DNA of 31,487 nt from JAMOAD01 sp023621955 (GTDB lineage: Bacteria > Acidobacteriota > Aminicenantia > JAMOAD01), in NCBI GenBank assembly GCA_035403085.1, contig DAONEM010000024.1, positions 1 to 31,487 of the forward strand, written 5' to 3'. Positions 1 to 6,810 of the stretch are shown one piece after another; within the stretch, counting starts at the first letter, position 1; each line of letters opens with the position of its first letter. The position numbers and the translations under genes are program-made. The notes under the pieces are model-generated. The model made no database searches, was not told the origin of the DNA, and saw only the letters and a program-made list of their open reading frames with translations.

Positions 1-76
1 CCGTTGTATTTTGTTCTATCTCTCTCCTGGGAGGAGAAACCGGAGGAGGTCAGGGGCGGAAGGAAAACGTGTTTCA

Positions 77-85
77 TGGTACAAT
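77..85 (+). promoter_or_regulatory. Extended -10 promoter of the first gene
   Basis: TG at 77-78, one base, then TACAAT at 80-85 forms an extended -10 element. The position 17 bp upstream (CGGAAG, 57-62) is a poor -35, which fits an extended -10 promoter. Transcription would begin near 91-92, so the leader before the ATG at 95 is only 3-4 nt and contains no ribosome binding site. Confidence 0.5.
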
Positions 86-94
86 CGGAAAACC

Positions 95-784
95 ATGGAT
101 AGAGTCCTGATTGGCCGTTTTCTTTTCCGTTACCGTGGCTTTGTGCCGGTTCCTTTCCTGGTCTCCCTTCTGCTCCTTTCCGAGAAGCCCTGGGCCCTCT
201 CTTCCCCTCGCTGGCTCTGGATAGGGGCCTTGGTCACGCTCTTGGGTGAGGCTCTCCGTTTTCTCGTGGCGGGATTCGCCAAGGGAAAAACCAGTGGCCG
301 GGGAAGCTCTCTGGAGGCGGATTTCATCGTTCGCTACGGTCTCTACTCCTATGTGAGAAACCCCCTCTACCTGGGGAACTACCTGCTCTTCCTGGGGTTC
401 CTCCTCTTTTCCAGGAATCTCCTCTTGCTGGTTGTCGGCACCATCCTCTTCGCCCTCTACTACTCCCTCATCGTTCGAGCGGAGGAGGACTTCCTTCTCT
501 CCCGTTTTCCTGAAGTCTACGAGGAGTATCTGGAGCGGGTTCCCCGTTTCTTTCCAGCCCTTCTCAACAAGCCTCTGGAGAAGGCTCCCCTCTACTCCCC
601 CCTCCAGGCTCTCTTTCGGGAGAAGGATACCCTCTTCCAGTGGATTCTCCTCTTTTTCCTCTTTCAGAGGAGACGGCTCGAGAACTTCACCGGGACCCAC
701 CTCCTCTTCCTCCTCTCTCTGGTAGGCGTCTGGGCTCTCCTCAGCCTCTTGAAGAAAAGGTTCCGCCTCCGCTCCCCGGGGTGA
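95..784 (+). CDS. Isoprenylcysteine carboxyl methyltransferase-like membrane protein
   Basis: A 229-residue integral membrane protein of the ICMT / phospholipid N-methyltransferase (PEMT) superfamily. The family core is visible in the middle: a VRYGLYSYVRNPLYLGN segment, matching the R(H/N)PxYxG box that binds S-adenosylmethionine, followed by a hydrophobic hairpin and then the RAEEDFLLSRFPEVYEEY segment that ends the domain in this family. Hydrophobic segments lie before and after this core, and two extra ones form the C-terminal tail. The ATG at 95 is chosen over an upstream in-frame start at 11 because the predicted promoter lies at 77-85 and the family begins close to this methionine. The substrate is unknown: bacterial members methylate lipids or small thiols rather than prenylated proteins. 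It sits 6 bp upstream of moeA, probably cotranscribed. Confidence 0.8.
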   Translation: MDRVLIGRFLFRYRGFVPVPFLVSLLLLSEKPWALSSPRWLWIGALVTLLGEALRFLVAGFAKGKTSGRGSSLEADFIVRYGLYSYVRNPLYLGNYLLFLGFLLFSRNLLLLVVGTILFALYYSLIVRAEEDFLLSRFPEVYEEYLERVPRFFPALLNKPLEKAPLYSPLQALFREKDTLFQWILLFFLFQRRRLENFTGTHLLFLLSLVGVWALLSLLKKRFRLRSPG

Positions 785-790
785 CCCAGG

Positions 791-2014
791 ATGGGAGAAT
801 TCTTCGAGACTCTCTCCTATGAAGAGTTTCTGACCCTTCTCGACGGGCTCTCCTTTCCCCCCTTGGAAACCGAAGATCGGCCGCTCCAGGAGGCGGTGGA
901 CCGGATTCTCGCCGGGAGTTTGACGGGAGAGGAGGACCTGCCGGGTTTTCCCCGTTCCACCATGGACGGCTTCGCCCTCCGTTGTCAGGAGAGTGCCGGC
1001 GCGTCGCCCTCTTCGCCGGTTCTCTTGAAGGTCACCGGGGAGGTCCTCATGGGGAAGGTTCCGGAAGGGAAGGTAGGGCCAGGGGAGGCCTGGAGAATAC
1101 CGACCGGCGGCATGGTCCCTGAGGGTGCAGACGGAGTCGCCATGGTGGAGTGGGCCGAAGAGAACCCTCCTTGGGTGGAGCTCTTCCATGCGGTGGCCCC
1201 TGGGGCGAACATCCTCGCCGGGAACGCCGACTACTCCCGGGGGCAGAGTCTCTTCGAACCGGGCCAAAGGCTGGAACCGAGGCAGGTACAGCTCCTCAAG
1301 GCCTTGGGAATAGGGAGGGTCCGGGTGAAGAGGCCTCCCCGAATCGCCCTCCTCTCGACGGGGGACGAGTTGGTCCCACCGGAATCTCCCCGGGTTTGGG
1401 GAGAGATTCGGGATACCAACTCCTATCTGATAGGGGAGTCGCTCTCCCGCCGGGGTTACCCCTCCTCTTTCCTGGGAATTCTTGCTGACCGGCCGGAGCT
1501 CTTGGAGAGCACCCTTCGAGAGAGGCAGGGGGAGTACGATCTCTTCCTCGTCTCCGGGGGAAGCTCCGTGGGGGCTAAAGACAAGACCGTTGAGGTCTTC
1601 CGCTCCTTCGGCGAGGTCCTCGTCCACGGCCTTCGCCTCTCCCCGGGCAAGCCCCTCATACTGGCCAAGGGGGAGAGAAACCTCTTTCTTGGGCTTCCCG
1701 GTCACCCCCTCTCTTCCTTTGTCTCCATCCTGACGGTCCTCCTTCCCCTCCTGAGAAGATGGGAGGGGGAGAGAGAGTTCCGCCCGGTCCCCCAAGGGTA
1801 CCTGAGGGTCGAGAGAAACCTTCCTTCAAAACAGGGGAGAGAGACCTTTGTTCCGGTTCGGAAGGTTTGGCGAGACTCTCTCTGGAGAGCCCTTCCCCTT
1901 CGAGGGGAATCGGGACTGATCTCGCTGATCGAGAGGTCCACCGGGGTGATCAGGATTCCCTCTTCCCTCGAAGGCCTCTACGAAGGCGATTGGGGAGAGT
2001 ACTATGAGTTTTAA
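791..2014 (+). CDS. moeA: Molybdopterin molybdenumtransferase MoeA
   Basis: A 407-residue MoeA-family protein. MoeA inserts molybdate (or tungstate) into adenylylated molybdopterin in the cytoplasm, the last common step of molybdenum cofactor synthesis. Landmarks in order: PGFPRSTMDGFA (residues 51-62), IPTGGMVPEGAD (103-114), STGDE (189-193), the MPT-binding loop SGGSSVGAKD (255-264), SPGKP (284-288) and GLPGHP (301-306). The length equals E. coli MoeA (about 411). It begins 6 bp after the preceding gene and overlaps the next gene, a second MoeA, by 11 bp, so the two are translationally coupled. No other cofactor gene (moaA, moaC, mogA, mobA) is present in the window. The family assignment is firm; whether Mo or W is the metal cannot be told. 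Confidence 0.94.
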   Translation: MGEFFETLSYEEFLTLLDGLSFPPLETEDRPLQEAVDRILAGSLTGEEDLPGFPRSTMDGFALRCQESAGASPSSPVLLKVTGEVLMGKVPEGKVGPGEAWRIPTGGMVPEGADGVAMVEWAEENPPWVELFHAVAPGANILAGNADYSRGQSLFEPGQRLEPRQVQLLKALGIGRVRVKRPPRIALLSTGDELVPPESPRVWGEIRDTNSYLIGESLSRRGYPSSFLGILADRPELLESTLRERQGEYDLFLVSGGSSVGAKDKTVEVFRSFGEVLVHGLRLSPGKPLILAKGERNLFLGLPGHPLSSFVSILTVLLPLLRRWEGEREFRPVPQGYLRVERNLPSKQGRETFVPVRKVWRDSLWRALPLRGESGLISLIERSTGVIRIPSSLEGLYEGDWGEYYEF

Positions 2015-3926
2015 GAGAAGGGTCTACTTCCGGAAGGTCTCCTTTCTTGAGGCCCGCAGGCTCCTCCAGGAACGGCTCATAGGGGCGAACCTCTTGGCGG
2101 GGCTGGGGAGCGAGAGAATCCCCACCGAGGAGGGAATCGGCAGAATCACCTCTAGGGCCCACTACGGGAAAAACGCCGTTCCCCCCATGAGTACGGCCGC
2201 CATGGACGGGGTGGCCCTGGACTTTCGGGTGACCCTGGGGGCGACACCCCAAAGCCCGAGGGTCTTGAGAGAGGGAACCCATTGTTGGAGCATCAACACA
2301 GGCTTTCCCCTTCCCCCTCTTACCAACGCCGTAGTGATGGTCGAAAACCTCCTCACCCCGGAGGAGGGGGTGGTTGCCGTCGAGGAGCCCGCCTCTTTCG
2401 CCCAACATGTCCGGACCCTGGGCGAGGACATAACGTTGGGGGAGATGGTCTACCCCTCTTTCAAGAGGATCACCCCCGAAGGGGCGGCTCTCCTTTACGC
2501 CGCGGGGGTCCGGGAGGTGGATGTTCTGGAGCCTCTCCGAGTGCTTCTCCTTCCCACAGGGGACGAGCTGAAGGCCCGGGGGGAGCCCTTCGACCCCCAA
2601 GGGGTCTACGAGACAAACTCCCTCTTCATCCTGGCCCACCTGAAGAGCTGGGGGTACTCGCCGGAGGTCCTACCTCCCGTGGAGGACCGGTGGGAGAGCC
2701 TGGAAGGGGCTGTCTACGAGGCTTTGAAGGGGAAGCCTTCGCTTCTTTTCCTCTCCGCTGGGACCTCATCGGGGACCAAGGACTTCGTCCCCACCCTCCT
2801 GGAGAAGAGGGGGGAGCTGATCTTCCACGGAGTCGACTACTCTCCGGGGAAGCCCTTCTGCTTCGGGGTTCTGGAGAACACGCCGGTCTTTGGAATCCCC
2901 GGTTATCCCGGCGCGGCCGCCGGAGTCCTGCGGGAGTTTCTGGAACCGGTTCTGAGGAGGGTGGCCCTTCAGCCTCCCCCTTGTGAGGAGATCGAGGCGG
3001 AGGCGGCGTGGAAGGTTCTCTCTCCCCTGGGAACCCGGGAGTACCTTAAGGGGAAGGTCGGGAGGGTAGGGAACTCCCTCCTCTTCTACCCTCTTAAGCG
3101 TGGTTCTTCGGTCCTCTCTCCGGAGGTGGAGAAGGACGGGCTTCTCGTGGTCGGAGAGGAGAGGGAGGGCCTCTCCCGTGGTGAGAGGGCCAAGGTCGTT
3201 CTCACCCGCTCTCGGGAGGAGGTGGAAGAGCAGATTCTCTTCGTCGGCTCCAACGACCTTCTTATCGCCGAGATTCGGAACCTGCTCCTCCAGGGGAACC
3301 CTTACGGCGACATGGCCATCATCACTACAGGCTCCCTGAGAGGGTTGCAGACAGTGACCGAGGGGGGGTGCCATCTTGCGGGGATTCACCTCCTCGACGG
3401 GGAGGAGGGGAGTTATAACATCCCCTACCTGAGACGGGCGCAGGGACGGGAGAAACTTCTTTACTGGCCTCTCTTCATGCGCGAGCAGGGGATCCTCACC
3501 CTTCCGGGTAACCCCTGTCGGGTTGACTCTCTCGCCGGACTGACCCAAGAGGGGGTTCGTTTCATGAACCGGCAGAGGGGGTCGGGGACCCGGATTCTCC
3601 TGGATTATCTCCTCGGCAAGCTCCATATAGAGGGGGAGAGAATCCTTGGGTACAATCGGGAGGTCTTCACCCACCTGGAGGCCGCCTTGGCGGTCGCCAA
3701 AGGGGAGGCCGACGCCGCCGTGGCGGTCAAGCCCGTGGCCGGTCTTCTTGGCCTCGACTTCCTTCCCCTGGCGGAGGAGGAGTACGGAATCGTCCTGCGG
3801 AGGGAGTTCGTCGAAACGAAGCCCTTCGAAGCTTTTCGGCAGGCTTACTTCGACAGGCGTCTCAGGGAGAGGGCCGAGGAGTTGGGGGGCTACCGCTTCC
3901 TGGAAGGGCAGCCCCGTCCCATATGA
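2004..3926 (+). CDS. moeA: MoeA fused to a periplasmic-binding-protein-like domain (MoeA/PBP)
   Basis: A 640-residue fusion. Residues 1 to about 403 are a divergent MoeA: PPMSTAAMDGVALD (60-73), PTGDE (184-188), SAGTSSGTKD (251-260) and SPGKPF (280-285). From about 411 to the end it is a PBP-like domain (LysR-substrate type, PF12727-like), opening with FVGSNDLLIAEI and containing GSGTRILLDYLL and an alanine-rich EAALAVAKGEADAAVAV stretch that is typical of the oxyanion-binding fold. In known MoeA/PBP fusions this domain is thought to bind molybdate or tungstate, but that is not proven. The ATG at 2004 is preceded by GGGGAGAG at a good distance and overlaps the upstream moeA stop. The stop lies 6 bp from the end of the convergent trxB. 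The paired MoeA arrangement is known in anaerobes that use both Mo and W enzymes. Confidence 0.92.
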   Translation: MSFKRRVYFRKVSFLEARRLLQERLIGANLLAGLGSERIPTEEGIGRITSRAHYGKNAVPPMSTAAMDGVALDFRVTLGATPQSPRVLREGTHCWSINTGFPLPPLTNAVVMVENLLTPEEGVVAVEEPASFAQHVRTLGEDITLGEMVYPSFKRITPEGAALLYAAGVREVDVLEPLRVLLLPTGDELKARGEPFDPQGVYETNSLFILAHLKSWGYSPEVLPPVEDRWESLEGAVYEALKGKPSLLFLSAGTSSGTKDFVPTLLEKRGELIFHGVDYSPGKPFCFGVLENTPVFGIPGYPGAAAGVLREFLEPVLRRVALQPPPCEEIEAEAAWKVLSPLGTREYLKGKVGRVGNSLLFYPLKRGSSVLSPEVEKDGLLVVGEEREGLSRGERAKVVLTRSREEVEEQILFVGSNDLLIAEIRNLLLQGNPYGDMAIITTGSLRGLQTVTEGGCHLAGIHLLDGEEGSYNIPYLRRAQGREKLLYWPLFMREQGILTLPGNPCRVDSLAGLTQEGVRFMNRQRGSGTRILLDYLLGKLHIEGERILGYNREVFTHLEAALAVAKGEADAAVAVKPVAGLLGLDFLPLAEEEYGIVLRREFVETKPFEAFRQAYFDRRLRERAEELGGYRFLEGQPRPI

Positions 3927-3932
3927 CCCCTC

Positions 3933-4847
3933 TTACTTTTCCAGATCGTGGATCAGGCTCATGGCCGCGGTCACTCCGCTTCCGACGGAGACGGCGACCT
4001 GAGCGTAGGTGTTCTTGGTGACATCGCCGGCGGCGTAAACCTTCGGCCTGCTGGTGGCCATTCTTTTGTCGGTGATGATGTAGCCCTTTTCGTCCAGATC
4101 GACGAAGCCTTTCAGAAAACCGGTGTTGGGCTTGAAGCCGATGTAGAGGAAGATTCCTTGCCCGGGAACAACGCTCTCTTCCCCGGTCTCCTTGTTCCTG
4201 ATCTTGGCGCCTTCAAGCCTCTCGTTCCCCACCACTTCGATGAGATCGCTGTTGAGGATGAAACGGACGTTCTCCTTGCCCTGAACTTTTTGCAGAAGAG
4301 CCTTGGACGCCTTAATGACCGGCTTGTAGACAAGGAAGGTGACGCTCTTGACGAAGTTGAGGAGGAAGAGGCCCTCCTGGACTCCGGAATCCCCGGCGCC
4401 GACGATGATCACATCCTTGTCTTTGTAAAAGGGTCCGTCGCAGGTGGCGCAGAAGGTGATGCCTCGGCCCAGGAACTTCTCTTCTCCTGGGACTCCGCTC
4501 TTCTTCGGTGAGGAACCTGTGGCGAGGATGATCCCCCTGGCATGGAACTCGTCCCAATCCGTCTTGAGAACATAGCCGTCTTCGACAGGCTCGATGGTGT
4601 TGACCGTGTCGAACTCGAACTGCACGTTGAAACGTTTGGCCTGCTTCTCCATGTTGGCCATCAGCTCGGTCGGCTGAATCGGTTCCGGAAAGCCCGGGTA
4701 GTTCTCGATGATGTCGCTGGAGGCGATTAACCCCCCGACGGCGGCCTTCTCGATGAGCAACGTGGAAAGCATGGCGCGGCCTGTATAGATGGCGGCGGAG
4801 ATCCCTGCGGGACCTCCGCCGATGATGATGACATCGTACTCTTTCAC
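3933..4847 (-). CDS. trxB: Thioredoxin reductase-like flavoprotein
   Basis: A 304-residue low-molecular-weight thioredoxin reductase: FAD-binding GGGPAGISAAIY (10-21), the redox-active CATC (133-136) inside FCATCDGPFY, the dinucleotide-binding GAGDSGVQEG (150-159), and the C-terminal FAD motif YAAGDVTKN. It should transfer electrons from a reduced cofactor through FAD and the Cys pair to a thiol partner, here most likely the PDO encoded just upstream. One point is unusual. NADPH-dependent enzymes carry an HRRxxxR motif after the second Rossmann strand, but here that place reads FLVYKPVIKAS (171-181), without the His-Arg-Arg. Use of NADH, or a ferredoxin/flavin donor, is therefore possible. 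It is the last gene of the rrf2-osmC-pdo-trxB operon, starting 13 bp after pdo with a GGAGAG site before its ATG. Confidence 0.92.
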   Translation of the reverse strand: MKEYDVIIIGGGPAGISAAIYTGRAMLSTLLIEKAAVGGLIASSDIIENYPGFPEPIQPTELMANMEKQAKRFNVQFEFDTVNTIEPVEDGYVLKTDWDEFHARGIILATGSSPKKSGVPGEEKFLGRGITFCATCDGPFYKDKDVIIVGAGDSGVQEGLFLLNFVKSVTFLVYKPVIKASKALLQKVQGKENVRFILNSDLIEVVGNERLEGAKIRNKETGEESVVPGQGIFLYIGFKPNTGFLKGFVDLDEKGYIITDKRMATSRPKVYAAGDVTKNTYAQVAVSVGSGVTAAMSLIHDLEK

Positions 4848-4860
4848 TTTGACTCTCTCC

Positions 4861-5544
4861 TTAGGGGAGAATGATGAGTTTCTTCTCTCCCGCGTGGTGG
4901 GCTTCGATGACCTTCTTGGCGTACTCTTTCACAGGGACGGCCCCTTCGAATTCGACTTTGTCGTTGATGATGATCTTGGGGACGGTGTAGACATTGTGCT
5001 TGCCCGCCCATTCGGGAAACTCCATAGATTCGATCATCTTCCCGGTGATGTGGGGGTTCACGAAGGCCATCTCGTGGGCCGTGATGACTGCGCCTGCGCA
5101 GTAGGGGCAGGTCGTGGTCACGAAGACCTTGATCTCCAAGGGAGAATCGATCTTCTCGATCTCTTCACGAACCTTATCGGGGAGGGTCTTCGTCTTTCCC
5201 GAAGAGACCAGGCAGATGGCTTCGATGAAAGAGGCAAACTCGTGGCCCGCGGGAATGCCGTAAATCCTGATCCCCGTGTCTTTCCCTTCGGAATCGAGAA
5301 AGACCAAGGCCGGAGATCCGTCGAGCTTGTACTGCTCAACCAGGGCTTTCTGGGTGAAGAAGTTGTGCTCCTCCACGTCGAGCTTGTCGGTGTAGCCTTT
5401 GACCTCCTCCAGGAGGGACTTGATCTGGGGGCAGTATTGGCAGTTTAACTCGTCGGAGAAGAAGAGAATCTTTACTCTCTTGTCCATCTCCTGATCGAAA
5501 CGTTCCTTTAAAACCTTCTGGGTATCGCCTTCTATGAAAGCCAT
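4861..5544 (-). CDS. Protein disulfide oxidoreductase (PDO), two thioredoxin folds
   Basis: A 227-residue glutaredoxin-like PDO made of two thioredoxin folds, each with its own CxxC site: CQYC at 35-38 and CPYC at 146-149. The cis-proline loops are also visible (GSPAL at 77-80 and TVPKI in the second fold). PDOs are cytoplasmic dithiol/disulfide exchange proteins typical of thermophilic archaea and bacteria, where they replace or supplement thioredoxin and are reduced by a thioredoxin reductase. The adjacent trxB, 13 bp downstream, is the natural partner. A GGAGG ribosome binding site precedes the ATG. The C-terminal CPYC is the usual reductase-active site of the family, while the N-terminal site varies. 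The family call is strong; the physiological substrate is unknown. Confidence 0.92.
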   Translation of the reverse strand: MAFIEGDTQKVLKERFDQEMDKRVKILFFSDELNCQYCPQIKSLLEEVKGYTDKLDVEEHNFFTQKALVEQYKLDGSPALVFLDSEGKDTGIRIYGIPAGHEFASFIEAICLVSSGKTKTLPDKVREEIEKIDSPLEIKVFVTTTCPYCAGAVITAHEMAFVNPHITGKMIESMEFPEWAGKHNVYTVPKIIINDKVEFEGAVPVKEYAKKVIEAHHAGEKKLIILP

Positions 5545-5555
5545 GAACTCCTCCT

Positions 5556-5984
5556 TCAGAGATTCTGGTTTGGTTTTTCGATGATGAATTCGGTGGTGAT
5601 CTGGGCGGTTTTCCCCAACATCCCCCCCACGGAGCAGTATTTCTCGTGGGAGAGGGCGATCGCCTTGGCGACCTTCTCTTCCGGCAGGTCCCCCTTGAAA
5701 CGGAAGAGGATGTGGATCTTGGTGAAGACCATGGGGTGCTTCTCGGCTCGGAGGGCCTCAGGGATCTCCATCTCGAAGCTCTCCCAGGTCAAGTCCATCT
5801 TCTTCAGGATGGAGACGACGTCCATTCCGGTGCACCCCATCAGGGCCATGAGGCAGAGCTCCATGGGGGTGGAGGCGCTTGCCTGCCCGCCGGATTCAAA
5901 AGAGGTGTCCATCACCAGGGCGTGTCCACTGCCACCGGTTCCTAAAAAGCGCATCTTGTCAACCCACTTCACTTTCGCGTTCAC
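5556..5984 (-). CDS. OsmC family thiol peroxidase-like protein
   Basis: A 142-residue OsmC-family protein. The family's two conserved cysteines are present: Cys51 in LMALMGCTGMDV and Cys117 in HEKYCSVGGML; Cys44 is an extra one. OsmC/Ohr proteins reduce organic hydroperoxides through this Cys pair, usually with help from a dithiol donor. The gene uses a GTG start, supported by AAGGAGG ending 6 nt upstream, and overlaps the end of the Rrf2 gene by 26 bp. It is followed 11 bp later by pdo. A cotranscribed PDO and TrxB would be a plausible electron supply for it. It is closer to the YhfA-like, general OsmC branch than to Ohr as far as I can judge by eye. Confidence 0.88.
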   Translation of the reverse strand: MNAKVKWVDKMRFLGTGGSGHALVMDTSFESGGQASASTPMELCLMALMGCTGMDVVSILKKMDLTWESFEMEIPEALRAEKHPMVFTKIHILFRFKGDLPEEKVAKAIALSHEKYCSVGGMLGKTAQITTEFIIEKPNQNL

Positions 5985-6387
5985 GCTTATCCTCCTTGGT
6001 TGAGAGATCTTTCAGAGTCAACGAGTCCAAGTAGTCGAGGATCATCCCGTTCAGGTTATCCCAGATCGGGGAGAAGCATCCCCCCCAGTCGGGGTCGTCG
6101 GAACGGGGTTTCTTGAGACAACGGAAGAGGCGGATCTCCTCTTCCAGCGAGAGGATCACCTCTTTCAGGCTGATCCGGGAGGGGTCCCGGGTCAGCCTGT
6201 ACCCTCCGTTGGGCCCTCGCTTCCCCTCTACGAGGCCGTGGTCGTCCAGAGTCTTAAAGATCCTTTCCAGATACTTCAGGGGCAATTTTTGCCGCTGTGA
6301 GATCTCTTTGAGGGAGAGCCACTCTTCCCGGTCTTGGAACTCACTCAGTGCCAGCAGGGCATATCGGGTCTTGGCGGACAGGTTCAT
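5959..6387 (-). CDS. Rrf2 family transcriptional regulator
   Basis: A 142-residue Rrf2 protein with the standard N-terminal winged helix: MNLSAKTRYALLAL, then the recognition region QRQKLPLKYLERIFKTL, then the wing GLVEGKRGPNGGYRL (51-65). IscR-type members bind an iron-sulfur cluster through three cysteines, but this protein has only two in that loop, Cys90 and Cys104 (RCLKKPRSDDPDWGGC). It may therefore use a disulfide switch, or a cluster with a non-Cys ligand. It leads the operon with osmC, pdo and trxB, so a thiol or peroxide signal is a reasonable guess. A perfect inverted repeat over its own transcription start indicates autoregulation. Confidence 0.93.
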   Translation of the reverse strand: MNLSAKTRYALLALSEFQDREEWLSLKEISQRQKLPLKYLERIFKTLDDHGLVEGKRGPNGGYRLTRDPSRISLKEVILSLEEEIRLFRCLKKPRSDDPDWGGCFSPIWDNLNGMILDYLDSLTLKDLSTKEDKRERESEVG

Positions 6388-6392
6388 CGGAA

Positions 6393-6413
6393 TACCTACT
6401 TTAATAGTAGGTA
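6393..6413. promoter_or_regulatory. Probable Rrf2 operator, perfect 8-5-8 inverted repeat
   Basis: TACCTACT (6393-6400), TTAAT spacer, AGTAGGTA (6406-6413). The two 8-bp arms are perfect reverse complements. The site begins 1 bp downstream of the -10 hexamer, covers the predicted transcription start of the rrf2 operon near 6407, and its gene-proximal arm contains the AGGT that would serve as the ribosome binding site of rrf2. Dyads of about this length and centre are typical of Rrf2-family operators. A bound dimer would block the promoter, giving autorepression of the whole redox operon. Confidence 0.75.
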
Positions 6414-6442
6414 ATTATACCAGGAAGATATTCCCTCCACAA
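6414..6442 (-). promoter_or_regulatory. Sigma70 promoter of the rrf2-osmC-pdo-trxB operon
   Basis: Read on the minus strand: TTGTGG (6437-6442), 17 bp, then the consensus TATAAT (6414-6419). The predicted start of transcription is near 6407, inside the operator, giving a leader of about 20 nt before the ATG at 6387. Confidence 0.75.
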
Positions 6443-6531
6443 GGGGGGAGAGGGGCCGGAACTCTGACACCGGGTGTCGGAAAGAGAGCGGAGGGGGTAA
6501 AGTTTTCCCGTTCCCCTCCGATAAGAGGAGT

Positions 6532-6774
6532 ATGACGGTTGAAAGAAGCGGTCAATACCTTGCGTTCATGAGATTGAGGAACGCCTACGATCCCCCCCTC
6601 TCCCTAAACAGGAGAGGCTTGCAAACGCCCTCTTCCCTCTCCCCCCAGAGGGAGGCGGAGGGTGAGAGTGTCGGAAACGTGGACATCGAAGAGGGGCTGC
6701 TCTCTTACAACATCGACGGTTCCGTTGAGCGTATGGCCTGTGAAAACGAGGCTTTTCTGCATCTTCTCTCCTAG
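6532..6774 (+). CDS. Small hypothetical protein (doubtful)
   Basis: An 80-codon reading frame with an AAGAGGAG site just before its ATG. The last 30 or so codons (GNVDIEEGLLSYNIDGSVERM...) use the C- and G-ending codons seen in the neighbouring genes, which argues for real coding. The middle, however, contains a pyrimidine-rich hairpin (6633-6654) and low-complexity sequence that looks intergenic. I recognise no family, signal peptide or membrane segment. It ends 36 bp before the GAF-HisKA gene and could be its operon partner. If it is not a gene, the stretch 6443-6810 is an intergenic region holding only this hairpin. Confidence 0.35.
   Translation: MTVERSGQYLAFMRLRNAYDPPLSLNRRGLQTPSSLSPQREAEGESVGNVDIEEGLLSYNIDGSVERMACENEAFLHLLS
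6634..6653. repeat. Inverted repeat / hairpin in pyrimidine-rich stretch
   Basis: TCCCTCT (6634-6640), CCCCCC loop, AGAGGGA (6647-6653), a perfect 7-bp stem. The surrounding 6590-6680 is rich in CCTCTCCC/GGGAGAGG-type motifs, which in many genomes belong to short interspersed palindromic repeats. No second copy was found in this window, so its repeat status is untested. Confidence 0.4.
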
Positions 6775-6810
6775 TGGCATGAAAATTGGTTTGGAGATGC
6801 GGAGGCCAAG

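Noticed and set aside
74..1795. 573-codon minus-strand frame opposite the ICMT-like gene and moeA
   Set aside because: Pro/Glu/Gly-rich shadow of the plus-strand genes, whose protein families are clear; no domain and no ribosome binding site.
6528..6556. Possible minus-strand promoter TTGACC ... CATACT inside the small ORF
   Set aside because: The spacing is 15-16 bp and the -10 is poor; the strong TATAAT promoter at 6414-6442 explains the rrf2 operon.
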